DNA from: JBELHR01 sp049606855
GTDB taxonomy: Bacteria; Bacteroidota; Bacteroidia; Flavobacteriales; Flavobacteriaceae
DNA: 64,000 nucleotides
Assembly (NCBI GenBank): GCA_049606855.1
Contig: JBMYVY010000011.1
Span: forward strand, 1-64,000
Direction: 5' to 3'
Shown here: in pieces, positions 42,579 to 52,274 of the stretch
Numbering within the stretch: position 1 is the first letter of the stretch
Layout of the letters: the number at the start of each line of letters is the position of its first letter
Position numbers and translations under genes: made by a program
The notes under the pieces: model-generated
Databases searched by the model: none
What the model saw: only the letters and a program-made list of their open reading frames with translations
Told to the model about the DNA's origin: nothing

Positions 42579-43580
42579 TTACTTTACTGAATCCATGTAT
42601 TGGATTAAGTCTAATACTTTACTTGAATATCCGGCTTCATTATCGTACCAAGAAACCACTTTAACAAAATTATCAGTTAAAGCGATACCTGCATTGGCAT
42701 CAAAGATTGAAGTTCTAGTATCTCCTACGAAATCCTGAGAAACAACTAAATCCTCAGTATACCCCAATACACCTGCCATAGCTCCTTCAGAAGCTTCTTT
42801 CATTGCAACACAAATTTCTTCATAAGTTGCAGGTTTGTCTAACTTAACCGTTAAATCAACAACAGATACATCCATAGTTGGTACACGAAATGCCATACCT
42901 GTAAGTTTTCCATTCAATTCAGGAATAACCTTACCAACCGCCTTTGCAGCTCCTGTAGATGAAGGAATGATGTTGTGAATTGCAGCACGTCCACCTCTCC
43001 AGTCTTTCATTGAAGGACCATCAACAGTTTTTTGAGTAGCTGTAGTTGCATGAACTGTAGTCATTAACCCTTCAGCAATTCCCCAATTGTCATTTAAGAC
43101 CTTTGCAATTGGTGATAAACAGTTTGTAGTACAAGATGCATTAGATACAAATTGCAAATCATTTGTATATGAATCATTATTTACTCCCATTACAAACATT
43201 GGAGTATGGTCTTTAGATGGTGCAGACATTACAACCTTCTTAGCTCCAGCTTCGATATGTCCCTTAGCAGATTCCTCAGTCAAGAAAAGACCTGTAGATT
43301 CGATTACGTACTCAGCTCCAACAGCATCCCACTTTAAATCAGCTGGATTGCGTTCAGCAGTTACACGCACTTCATTTCCGTTAACGATAAGTTTACCGTC
43401 TACAACCTCAACAGTTCCATCAAATTTTCCGTGAACTGAATCATATTTTAACATATACGCTAAATAATCAACATCCAATAAATCGTTGATACCTACTACT
43501 TGAACTCCTTCTCTACTTACTGCAGATCTGAAAGCTAAACGTCCGATTCTACCGAATCCGTTAATTCCTATTTTAATCAT
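42579..43580 (-). CDS. gapA: Glyceraldehyde-3-phosphate dehydrogenase
   Basis: NAD-dependent glycolytic enzyme. The Rossmann start is IGINGFGRIGRLAFR (residues 2-16), the active-site signature ASCTTNCLSP contains the catalytic Cys, and the catalytic His is in TTVHATTATQ. WYDNEAGYSSKVLDLIQYM ends the chain. Asp33 of GINDLLD favours NAD over NADP. At 333 aa it is standard. It lies 36 bp after pfkA with no separate promoter I can defend, so it is probably cotranscribed with it and ends at the hairpin at 42523-42555. Confidence 0.97.
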   Translation of the reverse strand: MIKIGINGFGRIGRLAFRSAVSREGVQVVGINDLLDVDYLAYMLKYDSVHGKFDGTVEVVDGKLIVNGNEVRVTAERNPADLKWDAVGAEYVIESTGLFLTEESAKGHIEAGAKKVVMSAPSKDHTPMFVMGVNNDSYTNDLQFVSNASCTTNCLSPIAKVLNDNWGIAEGLMTTVHATTATQKTVDGPSMKDWRGGRAAIHNIIPSSTGAAKAVGKVIPELNGKLTGMAFRVPTMDVSVVDLTVKLDKPATYEEICVAMKEASEGAMAGVLGYTEDLVVSQDFVGDTRTSIFDANAGIALTDNFVKVVSWYDNEAGYSSKVLDLIQYMDSVK

Positions 43581-43616
43581 AATTCTTAATTTATATATTG
43601 TTTTAGACCTCCTTTT

Positions 43617-44603
43617 TTAGGTAGTCATAATTTTTGCTACTCTTAATAATTCGCGATTGATCTCATTGTGACCTTTAATCGCTTTTTCTAATTCTGTAAT
43701 GCTGATTCGGTCATTTTGAACACCAACCATTACCCCAGAAATTCCATCTTTCAATAACTCCACAGCTTTTACACCAAACCTAGCTGCCAATACACGATCA
43801 AAACAACTCGGTGCTCCACCTCTTTGCATGTGTCCTAAAACGGATACGCGAATATCATAACTCGGAAAATTCTCACCTACGTAATCTGCAAGTTCAAAAA
43901 CGTTCTTCCCAGTTTTATCACCTTCAGCTACAATAACAATACTCGAGGTTTTACCAGAATCAGTCCCTTCTTTTAGGGTTTGCTTAAGCTCCTCAAGACC
44001 TACATTTTCTTCTGGAATCAAAATTTCCTCTGCACCAACTCCAACACCTGAATTAATGGCAATAAATCCGGCATCTCTTCCCATTACCTCAATAAAAAAC
44101 AATCTATTGTGTGAACTGGCTGTATCGCGAATTTTATCAATTGCATCTACAACAGTGTTGAGAGCAGTATCATATCCTAAAGTAAATTGAGTTCCATAGA
44201 TATCATTGTCAATAGTTCCAGGAATTCCCACAACAGGAAAATCAAATTCTTGGCTAAAAATCATAGCTCCTGTAAACGAACCGTCTCCTCCAATAACAAC
44301 AAAGGCTTCAATATTATTTGCTTTCAAGTTGTCATATGCTTTCTGTCTACCTTCAGGAGTCATAAACTCCATACTTCTTGCAGACTTCAACATCGTACCC
44401 CCGCGATTAATAATATTTGAGACACTTCTTGCAGGCATTTCTATAAAATCCCCTTCGATCATCCCTTGATAACCTCGATAAACACCCACACATTCCATTC
44501 CATAATAAGCACAAGTACGAACTACAGATCGAATGGCTGCATTCATTCCTGGAGAGTCTCCTCCAGAAGTCAAAACGGCAATTCTATTAATTCTATTCTT
44601 CAT
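43617..44603 (-). CDS. pfkA: ATP-dependent 6-phosphofructokinase
   Basis: Phosphorylates fructose 6-phosphate. Residues: GGDSPGMNAAIRSVV for ATP binding, IGGDGSFTGA, the catalytic GTIDNDIYGT, EVMGRDAGFIA, and the effector-site LGHMQRGGAPSCFDR. It is 328 aa, the allosteric bacterial PFK-A type; Gly at the GGDGS position indicates ATP and not pyrophosphate as donor. The promoter is a CG-extended -7 box with a LacI-type operator about 60 bp upstream of the likely transcript start, shared with eno. Confidence 0.96.
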   Translation of the reverse strand: MKNRINRIAVLTSGGDSPGMNAAIRSVVRTCAYYGMECVGVYRGYQGMIEGDFIEMPARSVSNIINRGGTMLKSARSMEFMTPEGRQKAYDNLKANNIEAFVVIGGDGSFTGAMIFSQEFDFPVVGIPGTIDNDIYGTQFTLGYDTALNTVVDAIDKIRDTASSHNRLFFIEVMGRDAGFIAINSGVGVGAEEILIPEENVGLEELKQTLKEGTDSGKTSSIVIVAEGDKTGKNVFELADYVGENFPSYDIRVSVLGHMQRGGAPSCFDRVLAARFGVKAVELLKDGISGVMVGVQNDRISITELEKAIKGHNEINRELLRVAKIMTT

Positions 44604-44618
44604 AATATTTATATGGTA

Positions 44619-44628
44619 TAAAATTACG
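44619..44628 (-). promoter_or_regulatory. Extended -7 promoter of pfkA-gapA
   Basis: The minus strand reads CG then TAATTTTA (44619-44626), ending 15 nt before the pfkA ATG. There is no TTTG at -33; an activator site may replace it. Confidence 0.45.
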
Positions 44629-44665
44629 AATAATTCAGATTTATATCCGGTTTATTTGCAATATT

Positions 44666-44682
44666 GTGCGAAAACGATTTCG
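44666..44682. promoter_or_regulatory. LacI/GalR-type operator-like site upstream of pfkA
   Basis: GAAAACGATTTC (44670-44681) satisfies the GnAAnCGnTTnC core of LacI-family and cre-like operators. It is preceded by GTGC. It lies 43 nt upstream of the -7 box, near -60. A partial inverted copy, TTTTCGCAC, is at 44743-44751, about 75 bp farther up. The same 10-mer TGCGAAAACG occurs upstream of eno. Confidence 0.45.
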
Positions 44683-44796
44683 AATTTGAGGATATTTTAA
44701 ATAATCTTTAAAAGCGCGAATATTCTTTGTGTTATTTATAGATTTTCGCACTAAATTTTCGTAAATCTTTATCGAAATTTTAGTGAATTCAGAAAA

Positions 44797-45834
44797 TTAA
44801 ACTCCAAAAGATTGATTTACAATAGCTTGTAACTCCTTCTCAACACAAATTTGAGACTCCAATAACTTAAATTGATGCATGGCGCGATTAAAATTCTGTT
44901 CAGGGTACGCAATTGTAAAATAGGAGTCATTGTTCAAATAGTCGGTCAAAAAACGAATACCCATAATAGCTGTCATATGGTAAACCCCTGCTAGCAAACT
45001 GTAAACTTCCTCTGAGGAAATAAAAGCAATAGTTTCCGATGCATAAGCTTTTATAAATTCTTCAATATATTTTACCTGTAGTTGAGGCAAACCCTGATAA
45101 ATTGCATCTTCATTTTTTGAACATGATAAAGAGCGAATAGCATCTCCAAAATCATAGGCAAGATACCCCGACATTATCGTGTCTAAATCAATGATACAAA
45201 GACAATTATCAGACTTATCAAAAAGGAAGTTGCTGCATTTGGCATCATTGTGCACGATTCTTTGCTCTAAATGATATCGTCCAGTCAAACTGAGTATTTC
45301 CTTTTCATATCGATTAATAATCTCAAAAAGAGGTTTAGAAATCGCTAACCTCTCCTTGGATGCATGGATTTGAGCCTCTTTTAATTGGTCCATACGCTTC
45401 GTCATATTGTGAAAATCTGGAATAATTTCCTTGAAGTCTGAGGGGTTTAAACCTTTAGAGTAATTATGGAATTGCCCCAAAATTTTTCCGAGACCCCTAG
45501 CTATTTTTGAAGAATCACAAAACTCATAAGCTCTTGAGTCAACCAAAAAATTTGAACAAGCCCAAGAATTGTATTGTTCAGTAATTGGGTATAAATAAGT
45601 AATTGGATATTCAATGTGCTCATTCATCTCGGTCGAGAGACGGACCTTAAGTTTATTCAAGTATTTCGGATCGGGAAATACTTGGGTGTTGATTTTTTGC
45701 AAAACATAGGACGACAATCTACCATGTACCACGTAGGTTTGATTGATATGACCTAAAGTTATTGGAGTGTATGCACTCAGGCTTTCGTTTGGTATGAAAG
45801 CCTGAATGATTGTATTAAGTTCATTTAAGCCCAA
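44797..45834 (-). CDS. Sugar kinase of the aminoglycoside-phosphotransferase fold (N-acetylhexosamine 1-kinase-like)
   Basis: A 345-residue APH-fold kinase. The catalytic loop reads VHNDAKCSNFLFD (His195, Asp197). The metal motif IDLDTIMSGYLAYDFGDAIRS (Asp216/Asp218, Asp228) closely follows the pattern of N-acetylhexosamine 1-kinases. It would phosphorylate the anomeric position of a GlcNAc/GalNAc-type sugar. The start codon is TTG and overlaps the nucleotidyltransferase stop by 10 bp, so the two are coupled. Choline/ethanolamine-type kinases share the fold and remain an alternative. Confidence 0.78.
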   Translation of the reverse strand: MGLNELNTIIQAFIPNESLSAYTPITLGHINQTYVVHGRLSSYVLQKINTQVFPDPKYLNKLKVRLSTEMNEHIEYPITYLYPITEQYNSWACSNFLVDSRAYEFCDSSKIARGLGKILGQFHNYSKGLNPSDFKEIIPDFHNMTKRMDQLKEAQIHASKERLAISKPLFEIINRYEKEILSLTGRYHLEQRIVHNDAKCSNFLFDKSDNCLCIIDLDTIMSGYLAYDFGDAIRSLSCSKNEDAIYQGLPQLQVKYIEEFIKAYASETIAFISSEEVYSLLAGVYHMTAIMGIRFLTDYLNNDSYFTIAYPEQNFNRAMHQFKLLESQICVEKELQAIVNQSFGV

Positions 45835-46733
45835 AGTAATTTTGGGTAAGTATTATTGTTTTTCAACTCCGCTATAGCAGCTTCTACTATTGGTTTGTCC
45901 TCAGCATAAGTAACCCCTAACCATTTCGCATCTGAACTCAAAACTTCCACTGCCCCTCTTTTCTCTTGAATAATTTTATTGACCACTGAAGGGATAAAAA
46001 ATTCAGACTTTAATTCTTGTCCTTGAGATTTTAAAAACTCTTGAAATTCTCGTTCTAATTCTTCAAATATTTTTGGAGTGAACCCCCAGAAGTTCATCGA
46101 AACTAAGGTTTCTCCTGAAATCGGCTCTAATTCCCCATCTTCATTTTTAAATACTAATCCTTCACCTTTTTTCTCAATCTGAGTTCGCTCAATTACATTA
46201 ACCAACTCATTGGCTTGATTTAAATAACATTGTCCTCTTGAAACATAACCATTATCCGATACGGTGTTCTTTAATTCATATCCTACCATGGTCATATCAA
46301 AGGCAGCTGGATTCATTTTATTTAAATGGTTCGCGATGGTCACAAATGCTCCTCTTGAATAGAAATCGTCTGCATTGATGACTACAAAATTTTCATCTAC
46401 AACCTCTTTACACATCAAAATAGCATGTGCAGTCCCCCAGGGTTTCACGCGTTCAGGATTCATAATGCCAGAAGGCACTTCATTTTCTAGTTCCTGAAAA
46501 ACGAATTCCAATTCAATTTTATCTGACCATTTGGACTCAAAAACTTCTTTAAATTCTTTTTTAAAGCTTTCTCTAATAATGAAAACCACTTTGTTAAAAC
46601 CCGCCTGAATAGCGTCGTAAATGGAAAAATCCATAATAGTTTCTCCCTCGGGAGTCATGGTATCCATTTGTTTTAACCCTCCATATCTACTTCCCATTCC
46701 AGCAGCTAGAATGACTAATGTTCTTTTATTCAT
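45825..46733 (-). CDS. NDP-sugar pyrophosphorylase (nucleotidyltransferase)
   Basis: A 302-residue NTP_transferase-fold enzyme. It has the signature AAGMGSRYGGLKQMD (from residue 10), the metal-binding VINADDFYSRGAF, GTAHAILM for base recognition, and NFWGF near the sugar site. It should join a sugar 1-phosphate and an NTP to give an NDP-sugar. Paired by overlap with the kinase gene downstream, it can complete a two-step salvage from free sugar to activated sugar. The exact sugar and base are not readable. Confidence 0.82.
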   Translation of the reverse strand: MNKRTLVILAAGMGSRYGGLKQMDTMTPEGETIMDFSIYDAIQAGFNKVVFIIRESFKKEFKEVFESKWSDKIELEFVFQELENEVPSGIMNPERVKPWGTAHAILMCKEVVDENFVVINADDFYSRGAFVTIANHLNKMNPAAFDMTMVGYELKNTVSDNGYVSRGQCYLNQANELVNVIERTQIEKKGEGLVFKNEDGELEPISGETLVSMNFWGFTPKIFEELEREFQEFLKSQGQELKSEFFIPSVVNKIIQEKRGAVEVLSSDAKWLGVTYAEDKPIVEAAIAELKNNNTYPKLLWA

Positions 46734-46756
46734 TTGTGAAATTTTTGTAAAAATAA

Positions 46757-49700
46757 TTAAATTCCTGAGGGAATCATATAGAGTAACTTATTAAATTCTT
46801 CTGAATTTTGAAGCTCTACATCACCTGATTGAGTTAGGCGTTTCTTTTTCTTTTTAAACTTTGCCCAGACCTCAGAAAGATTATCAAAATCAATTTGATA
46901 AGACATCCCTACCCCTTGGGTATATCCCTCTTCTTCCTCGGAGTACTGGATTTCATTCTGTCGATTAAAAATAGTTGTTCTGAATGTCCCTTCTTCATTC
47001 ATCAAGAATTCGACTTTGACCTCACCAATTACAGAATTATCAGAATCAGACCCCCCCACGGGAACTCCTACCTTTCCATTGATTAAGATCCTTTCATTGA
47101 TTTGAGTTGCCAATGAAATATCAAGTTGATCATCCAAATTCAGATTATCGACCTCAGTTCTATCGGCAACAGAGTATCCCACATCGACTTGTAATTTTGA
47201 ATCTGGACTGTTCAAAACATCTGAAAGAACACCAGATATAATATCCGTAGTTGTTCCTGTTACTACGGAAGTTCCCGCATTGGACAAACTATTTTCATTG
47301 AAGAAGTTCTTAGTTAAAAGTAAGGAAAAGAACTGCCGCATTCTCTCATTGGTATCGTTATTGTTCAACACAAAATCAAGCTCATTACTCACTACCGAAC
47401 TCGAATTGGGAATTACAATATCAAATTCTTGGTTCGTTGAATAAAGCTCTCCTGATATTTTGGTTACTAATTCCACTGGAATCCTCCTGTTGGTGTTAAT
47501 ATTCTCTAATAAACTCTTAGGGTTCGCATAGACTGTATGGACAGCTTCTAGATTTAGCTCAGCTAAATACGGATTACCATTCCATGAAATAGTCCCTCCT
47601 TTGTTTGCCGTAAATGGTTTATTTATAATTCCTGCATAGGCAAAATTATAGATCCCCTGATCTATGGTGAAGTTTCCGTACATATTGAACTTACCCTTAG
47701 TATCTATCTCCAAAAGTAAATTCCCGGTACCACTCCCACGCAGCGAAGAACCGGAAGTTTTATCTATCACAATTTCTGCAACTGCATCCTTGGTAACATC
47801 TAAATTAAAGTTTAGATTCACCCCCTTAATTTGTTCTAGTTCAAAAACCTCCTCAAAACTATAAGTATTCTCCTCTTCTTGTTTATCCACAAAATAAATC
47901 AATGAAGATTGCTCGGCAGTTTTCACATCACTTAGAGGGATAATAAATTCAGTTCCAGCCAACGTTTTTGCGGTAACGTCAATAGTAAGATTATCTGTAA
48001 ACCCATGAATATTTGCGCTCCCATCTATAAAGGCAGTCCCATAGAACAACGCCTCTTCAGTCTCAGGCGTATTTAATGCAAGTAATCTATCAGAATCGAT
48101 TACCAAGTCTAAACTCCAATTTTTAAATTGATAATGAGATATACTTCCCCTTAGTCTTCCGGTAGTATTGTGCTCTGTGTCTCTAATCTCAACATCATTA
48201 AACAGGAAGGATTGATCGAAGAGACTAATCTCTTGCTCTTCTCCCATATCAAAATCAATATTCAAATAAGGAAATTTCATTCCTGCGTTTCTCAAATACA
48301 AGCTTCCTAACATTTCAGGGTTACTCAAGGAACCTGTAAGTTTAAAATCTCCAGAAGCAGTTCCACGGATTTGACTTAAAACATCCTTTCCTAAAGGAGA
48401 AAATAAGTCCAATTTAAATTCATCTAAATGTGCTGTAAGATCTATTTGAGGGCTTGTTCCGGAAAAGTCAAAATAGCCGTCTGCGTTGAAGCCTTTAAAC
48501 GCATCTCTTTTCATTTCCAAATTCACAAAATAATTGTCTAAAGAACCGTCGACAGCTTCCATTTCTGCGATTAATGTTCCCTGACTAGAGCTGTTTATTT
48601 TTAAGGAATCGATCTGTAATTCACCAGTTGGCGTATAATAACCCTCTTCCTCTACAAAATTGAATTTCCCATTCACCAATCCCTCTAAACTCAATGAGTC
48701 AACATTTGGACTGATATCCTCTAAGGCAACTTGATCAAATTCAAAAAGTAAATTTTTATAGGTACTGTCAATAACTTGACCTTTAAATTCAATTCTTTGA
48801 TTCTCGTTAGCCAGCTTAATGCTGTTCAAATAATAATCCTGTTTATCTACATCAATTTTAACAAAATTCGTCGCCAAATCATTATTTTCATTGATGTACC
48901 AGGTTTTGTTTTTAAAATCAATAGAAGATTTATTAAAGCCAAAAATAATTTCACTGTCCTGATCAAAAGTTAAATAAAAATCTAAATCATAATGCTCCGT
49001 TTTGTTCTTTCCTCCATTGAATTTAGATTTAAAATACAAGGTGTCATTTTCGATTTTATTATTCAAATTTAGACTTCCTAGGGTGTAAAATCGATTTCTA
49101 TATCGGTCAATAGTAAGCGAAGTTATACTGTCCCGCTTCTTGGAATTGACCAGAAAAGCAATGTCTTTAAAATAATGTTCATCAATTAATAATTCCGGAG
49201 CTTGATAATCAAATTTAAGGAAAGAATCTCGTGAATCTATTTTTCCCGCAATAAAAGTATTCGGGCTAAATTTAATTCGAGGAAAGAAAACCTCGATTAT
49301 TTTACTGTAAATATCAAAGCGGAATTCTAGATGTTGGCCTGCATCGATTTCATGATCTTTATAATTTGTAAACTGACTTCCAATTACATTTTTAACCAAA
49401 TTCGGCAAATCATTAAATTTAAAATTTCCTTTTAAATATCCATTGATGATGTCATTTGAGTTAATGGTCAAATTTTTAACCCCCTGCTGGTTGGAAGACA
49501 TAATATCAAAGTTCTCAAAACTATATTCCCCTTGATTATTGATATAAGTAAGATCTTTGAATCTGGCAGCACCAATAATATTGTCGAAGTCATTCCCCAC
49601 TATATCCACATCCATGACCCCCTGAAAAGAAGAAACACTATCAGTGTCATTAAATTTCAAAGCCACAAAATCAGAATAAAGAATCTCTGCTTTAAAATCA

Positions 49701-51229
49701 AAATTATATAAGGAAGAACTCATATCGGCAAGACCTGTAAAGTTCATTTTTAAATTAGGATCATCAAAAGACATTTTACCTTCAAAGCGCTGATTGAGGA
49801 AACGACCATCCGCGTCTATATTTTTATAGGGATAACCGTTTAATTCTAATAAAGAAATCTCTCCATCAAAATTTGTATTTAACTCTTCAACACTAATCCC
49901 AGCGCCTTGGACATTCCCATTCATCGAAAGGTACCCAACTTCGCTTTTATCTATAAAACTTCCTACCGCAAAAGAATCCAATTCAACATCTCCTTTATAC
50001 TTAGTAGGCTTTTCTGGATTGAAATCGTAAATAAGCACCGAGGCAACGATACTTCCGAGTTCAGTCTTGGCATTTAGATCTGTTCTAATATTATCTCCTT
50101 CTAAATCAAATTCACCCTGAATTTCCATCTCACCAAGTTTCTCAATTTGATTTGGAATTTTATCGACAAGCGATTGTTCGAAAACACTGTTGAGGTCCTT
50201 TGAAGACAATCGACTATAATCTAATTTTGATTTCATGGAAAAATCCGCATTTCGATTTGCAGCATTTTTAAACTCAAAATCACCTACTACAATGACGCGG
50301 TTTTGTCCTTTTAATTCAAGTTCCTTAACACTGAAGTCATTTAAAGTCCCCTTAAAATCTCCTTGGAAATCGAAACTGTTTCCAGACGTAAACCCACTGT
50401 AAAAATGCTTCAAATCAGTGGTTGATATCCTAGAGGGCTCAAAATGAGCTTGCATGGTAACTTTATTATTGAAATCTGAAAGACCGCCGCGTGGATAAGT
50501 GAACATAAGATCTCCTTGAAGGCTACTTGAAGCAGTCTCTATACTCAAGTTCTCAAAAGTCATAAAATCCTTAGTATATTGAAACTTCGTAGTCAAGTTT
50601 CTATATTCCATATCAAAGTTGTCATCCAGTTGTACTTCGTGCAAGTCAACTTCAACCTTTGCTGGATATACCTTTAAACTATTTACCAAACCGGAGATGT
50701 GGTGATAATAAACTACAGGTTCTTCCTTTTTATTTTCGTCAATTAAATTAAAGGCCAAATTATTTAAATTCAGATTTTCAGCCTGGAAAATAAAACTTGC
50801 CGTTGGATTAGGAGTTTTAGGCTTGAACTGAGCTATAAATTGATTGAAAGCAGATTTTTCCTCGCCTTTATAGGTTCTGAAGTTTACTTGTCCATCAATC
50901 AAAGAAACGTTTTGCATCTCTAATTTTCCTCTTACTAAATTCGAAAAATTCACGATTGAAGAACGCAATTCCTCAAGGGAAATAATCGTATCATTATGAT
51001 GATCTAGAATCAAAGTGTTTTTTAAGTTTACACTTCCCAAATAACTCAGATCAACGCGCTCAACAGTGATACTTACCTCATATTTTTGATAAAAAAAATC
51101 ACTGAGCTTCTCTCCCAATTTAGCCTGTACAATAGGAAGAGCAAAAAACACACTCAAAATCAAGAGTATAACCGAAATTATCCCTATAATTTTTAGCCAT
51201 ATTTTTCTATTCTGTTTGATAAGCGTAAT
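46757..51229 (-). CDS. TamB-like translocation/assembly module protein
   Basis: A giant periplasm-spanning protein of about 1,490 aa. It has an N-terminal membrane anchor followed by long repetitive beta-strand (AsmA/TamB) sequence. A C-terminal TamB/DUF490 domain follows (TKGKFNMYGNFTIDQGIYNF, NPYLAELNLEAVHTVYANPKSLLENI-type, and VDVGYSVADRTEVDN). It is thought to bridge the inner and outer membranes for lipid transport or barrel assembly. The longest standard start (TTG at 51163) would cut the anchor in half. The frame stays open to a stop at 51236-51238, and only ATT (51229), CTT and ATC codons precede KQNRKIWLKIIGIISVI. I give the ATT as the most likely start. Confidence 0.72.
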   Translation of the reverse strand: MTLIKQNRKIWLKIIGIISVILLILSVFFALPIVQAKLGEKLSDFFYQKYEVSITVERVDLSYLGSVNLKNTLILDHHNDTIISLEELRSSIVNFSNLVRGKLEMQNVSLIDGQVNFRTYKGEEKSAFNQFIAQFKPKTPNPTASFIFQAENLNLNNLAFNLIDENKKEEPVVYYHHISGLVNSLKVYPAKVEVDLHEVQLDDNFDMEYRNLTTKFQYTKDFMTFENLSIETASSSLQGDLMFTYPRGGLSDFNNKVTMQAHFEPSRISTTDLKHFYSGFTSGNSFDFQGDFKGTLNDFSVKELELKGQNRVIVVGDFEFKNAANRNADFSMKSKLDYSRLSSKDLNSVFEQSLVDKIPNQIEKLGEMEIQGEFDLEGDNIRTDLNAKTELGSIVASVLIYDFNPEKPTKYKGDVELDSFAVGSFIDKSEVGYLSMNGNVQGAGISVEELNTNFDGEISLLELNGYPYKNIDADGRFLNQRFEGKMSFDDPNLKMNFTGLADMSSSLYNFDFKAEILYSDFVALKFNDTDSVSSFQGVMDVDIVGNDFDNIIGAARFKDLTYINNQGEYSFENFDIMSSNQQGVKNLTINSNDIINGYLKGNFKFNDLPNLVKNVIGSQFTNYKDHEIDAGQHLEFRFDIYSKIIEVFFPRIKFSPNTFIAGKIDSRDSFLKFDYQAPELLIDEHYFKDIAFLVNSKKRDSITSLTIDRYRNRFYTLGSLNLNNKIENDTLYFKSKFNGGKNKTEHYDLDFYLTFDQDSEIIFGFNKSSIDFKNKTWYINENNDLATNFVKIDVDKQDYYLNSIKLANENQRIEFKGQVIDSTYKNLLFEFDQVALEDISPNVDSLSLEGLVNGKFNFVEEEGYYTPTGELQIDSLKINSSSQGTLIAEMEAVDGSLDNYFVNLEMKRDAFKGFNADGYFDFSGTSPQIDLTAHLDEFKLDLFSPLGKDVLSQIRGTASGDFKLTGSLSNPEMLGSLYLRNAGMKFPYLNIDFDMGEEQEISLFDQSFLFNDVEIRDTEHNTTGRLRGSISHYQFKNWSLDLVIDSDRLLALNTPETEEALFYGTAFIDGSANIHGFTDNLTIDVTAKTLAGTEFIIPLSDVKTAEQSSLIYFVDKQEEENTYSFEEVFELEQIKGVNLNFNLDVTKDAVAEIVIDKTSGSSLRGSGTGNLLLEIDTKGKFNMYGNFTIDQGIYNFAYAGIINKPFTANKGGTISWNGNPYLAELNLEAVHTVYANPKSLLENINTNRRIPVELVTKISGELYSTNQEFDIVIPNSSSVVSNELDFVLNNNDTNERMRQFFSLLLTKNFFNENSLSNAGTSVVTGTTTDIISGVLSDVLNSPDSKLQVDVGYSVADRTEVDNLNLDDQLDISLATQINERILINGKVGVPVGGSDSDNSVIGEVKVEFLMNEEGTFRTTIFNRQNEIQYSEEEEGYTQGVGMSYQIDFDNLSEVWAKFKKKKKRLTQSGDVELQNSEEFNKLLYMIPSGI

Positions 51230-51243
51230 TTTGCACTAAAATA
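51226..51243. promoter_or_regulatory. Overlapping divergent -7 boxes for tsaD and tamB
   Basis: Plus strand: CG then TAATTTTG (51226-51233), 18 nt before the tsaD ATG. Minus strand: TATTTTAG (51236-51243), leading to tamB. The two boxes are only 2 bp apart, so the two polymerases cannot bind at once. The tsaD box is the stronger. Confidence 0.45.
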
Positions 51244-51251
51244 CTATTAAT

Positions 51252-52274
51252 ATGTCAAATAACGATATTTATGTTTTGGGGATTGAGTCCTCTTGTGACG
51301 ACACCAGCGCTGCTGTTATCCACAATGGAAAGATACTCTCAAACGTGATTGCCAATCAAGAAATTCATGCCAAATATGGCGGTGTTGTTCCTGAATTAGC
51401 ATCTCGTGCCCATCAACAAAATATTGTTCCTGTTGTTCAGCAAGCCCTTAAGCAAGCGGGAATAGATAAGAGCAAAATTGATGCCATATGTTTTACAGCA
51501 GGCCCTGGACTTATGGGATCCTTACTTGTAGGTACTTCATTTGCTAAATCAATGGCCCTCAGTTTAGATATTCCTCTGATAGAAGTTAACCACATGCAGG
51601 GACATGTTTTGGCACATTTTATTGAGGAGGAGAGTCAAGAAAAACCCCCTTTCCCTTTTATTTGTTTAACAGTGAGTGGTGGACATACTCAGATTGTAAA
51701 AGTGAACAACTATTTCGACATGCAAGTTTTGGGAGAGACTATAGATGATGCCGTTGGGGAAGCTTATGACAAGTCAGCCAAAATTTTAGGTTTACCTTAT
51801 CCTGGAGGTCCCTTGGTAGATAAATATGCTCAAAAAGGAAATCCAAAAGCCTTTAAATTCACTAAACCAAAGGTAAAGGGACTCGACTTTTCATTTAGTG
51901 GCTTGAAAACGGCGATACTCTATTTTATCCAAAAAGAAACTTCCAAAAACCCAAATTTCATAAACGAAAACCTTTATGACATCTGTGCGTCTATTCAGGA
52001 TACTATTGTCAATATCCTAATGGATAAACTCAAATTAGCTTCTAAAGAAACGGGCATTAAAGACATTGCAATCGCTGGAGGAGTTTCTGCGAATTCCGAA
52101 ATTAGGAAACGACTTAGGAACTCAAAAGATTGGAAGGTGTATATCCCTAAATTTGAATACACGACTGACAATGCTGGAATGATTGCAATTACAGGGTATC
52201 TCAAGTATTTGGAAGGTACATTTACTGATGTTTCCACAACGGCAAAGGCCCGATTAAAAGTAGATCAAAATTAG
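51252..52274 (+). CDS. tsaD: tRNA N6-adenosine threonylcarbamoyltransferase (TsaD)
   Basis: Transfers threonylcarbamoyl from TC-AMP to A37 of ANN-decoding tRNAs, with TsaB and TsaE. ASKHA-fold motifs: LGIESSCDDTSAAVI at the start, the metal pair HMQGHVLAHF, TVSGGHTQIV, DDAVGEAYDKSAKILGLPYPGGP, and IAGGVSANSEIRKRL. At 340 aa it has normal length. It is divergent from tamB, and its stop overlaps the convergent ctlX stop by 4 bp. Confidence 0.96.
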   Translation: MSNNDIYVLGIESSCDDTSAAVIHNGKILSNVIANQEIHAKYGGVVPELASRAHQQNIVPVVQQALKQAGIDKSKIDAICFTAGPGLMGSLLVGTSFAKSMALSLDIPLIEVNHMQGHVLAHFIEEESQEKPPFPFICLTVSGGHTQIVKVNNYFDMQVLGETIDDAVGEAYDKSAKILGLPYPGGPLVDKYAQKGNPKAFKFTKPKVKGLDFSFSGLKTAILYFIQKETSKNPNFINENLYDICASIQDTIVNILMDKLKLASKETGIKDIAIAGGVSANSEIRKRLRNSKDWKVYIPKFEYTTDNAGMIAITGYLKYLEGTFTDVSTTAKARLKVDQN

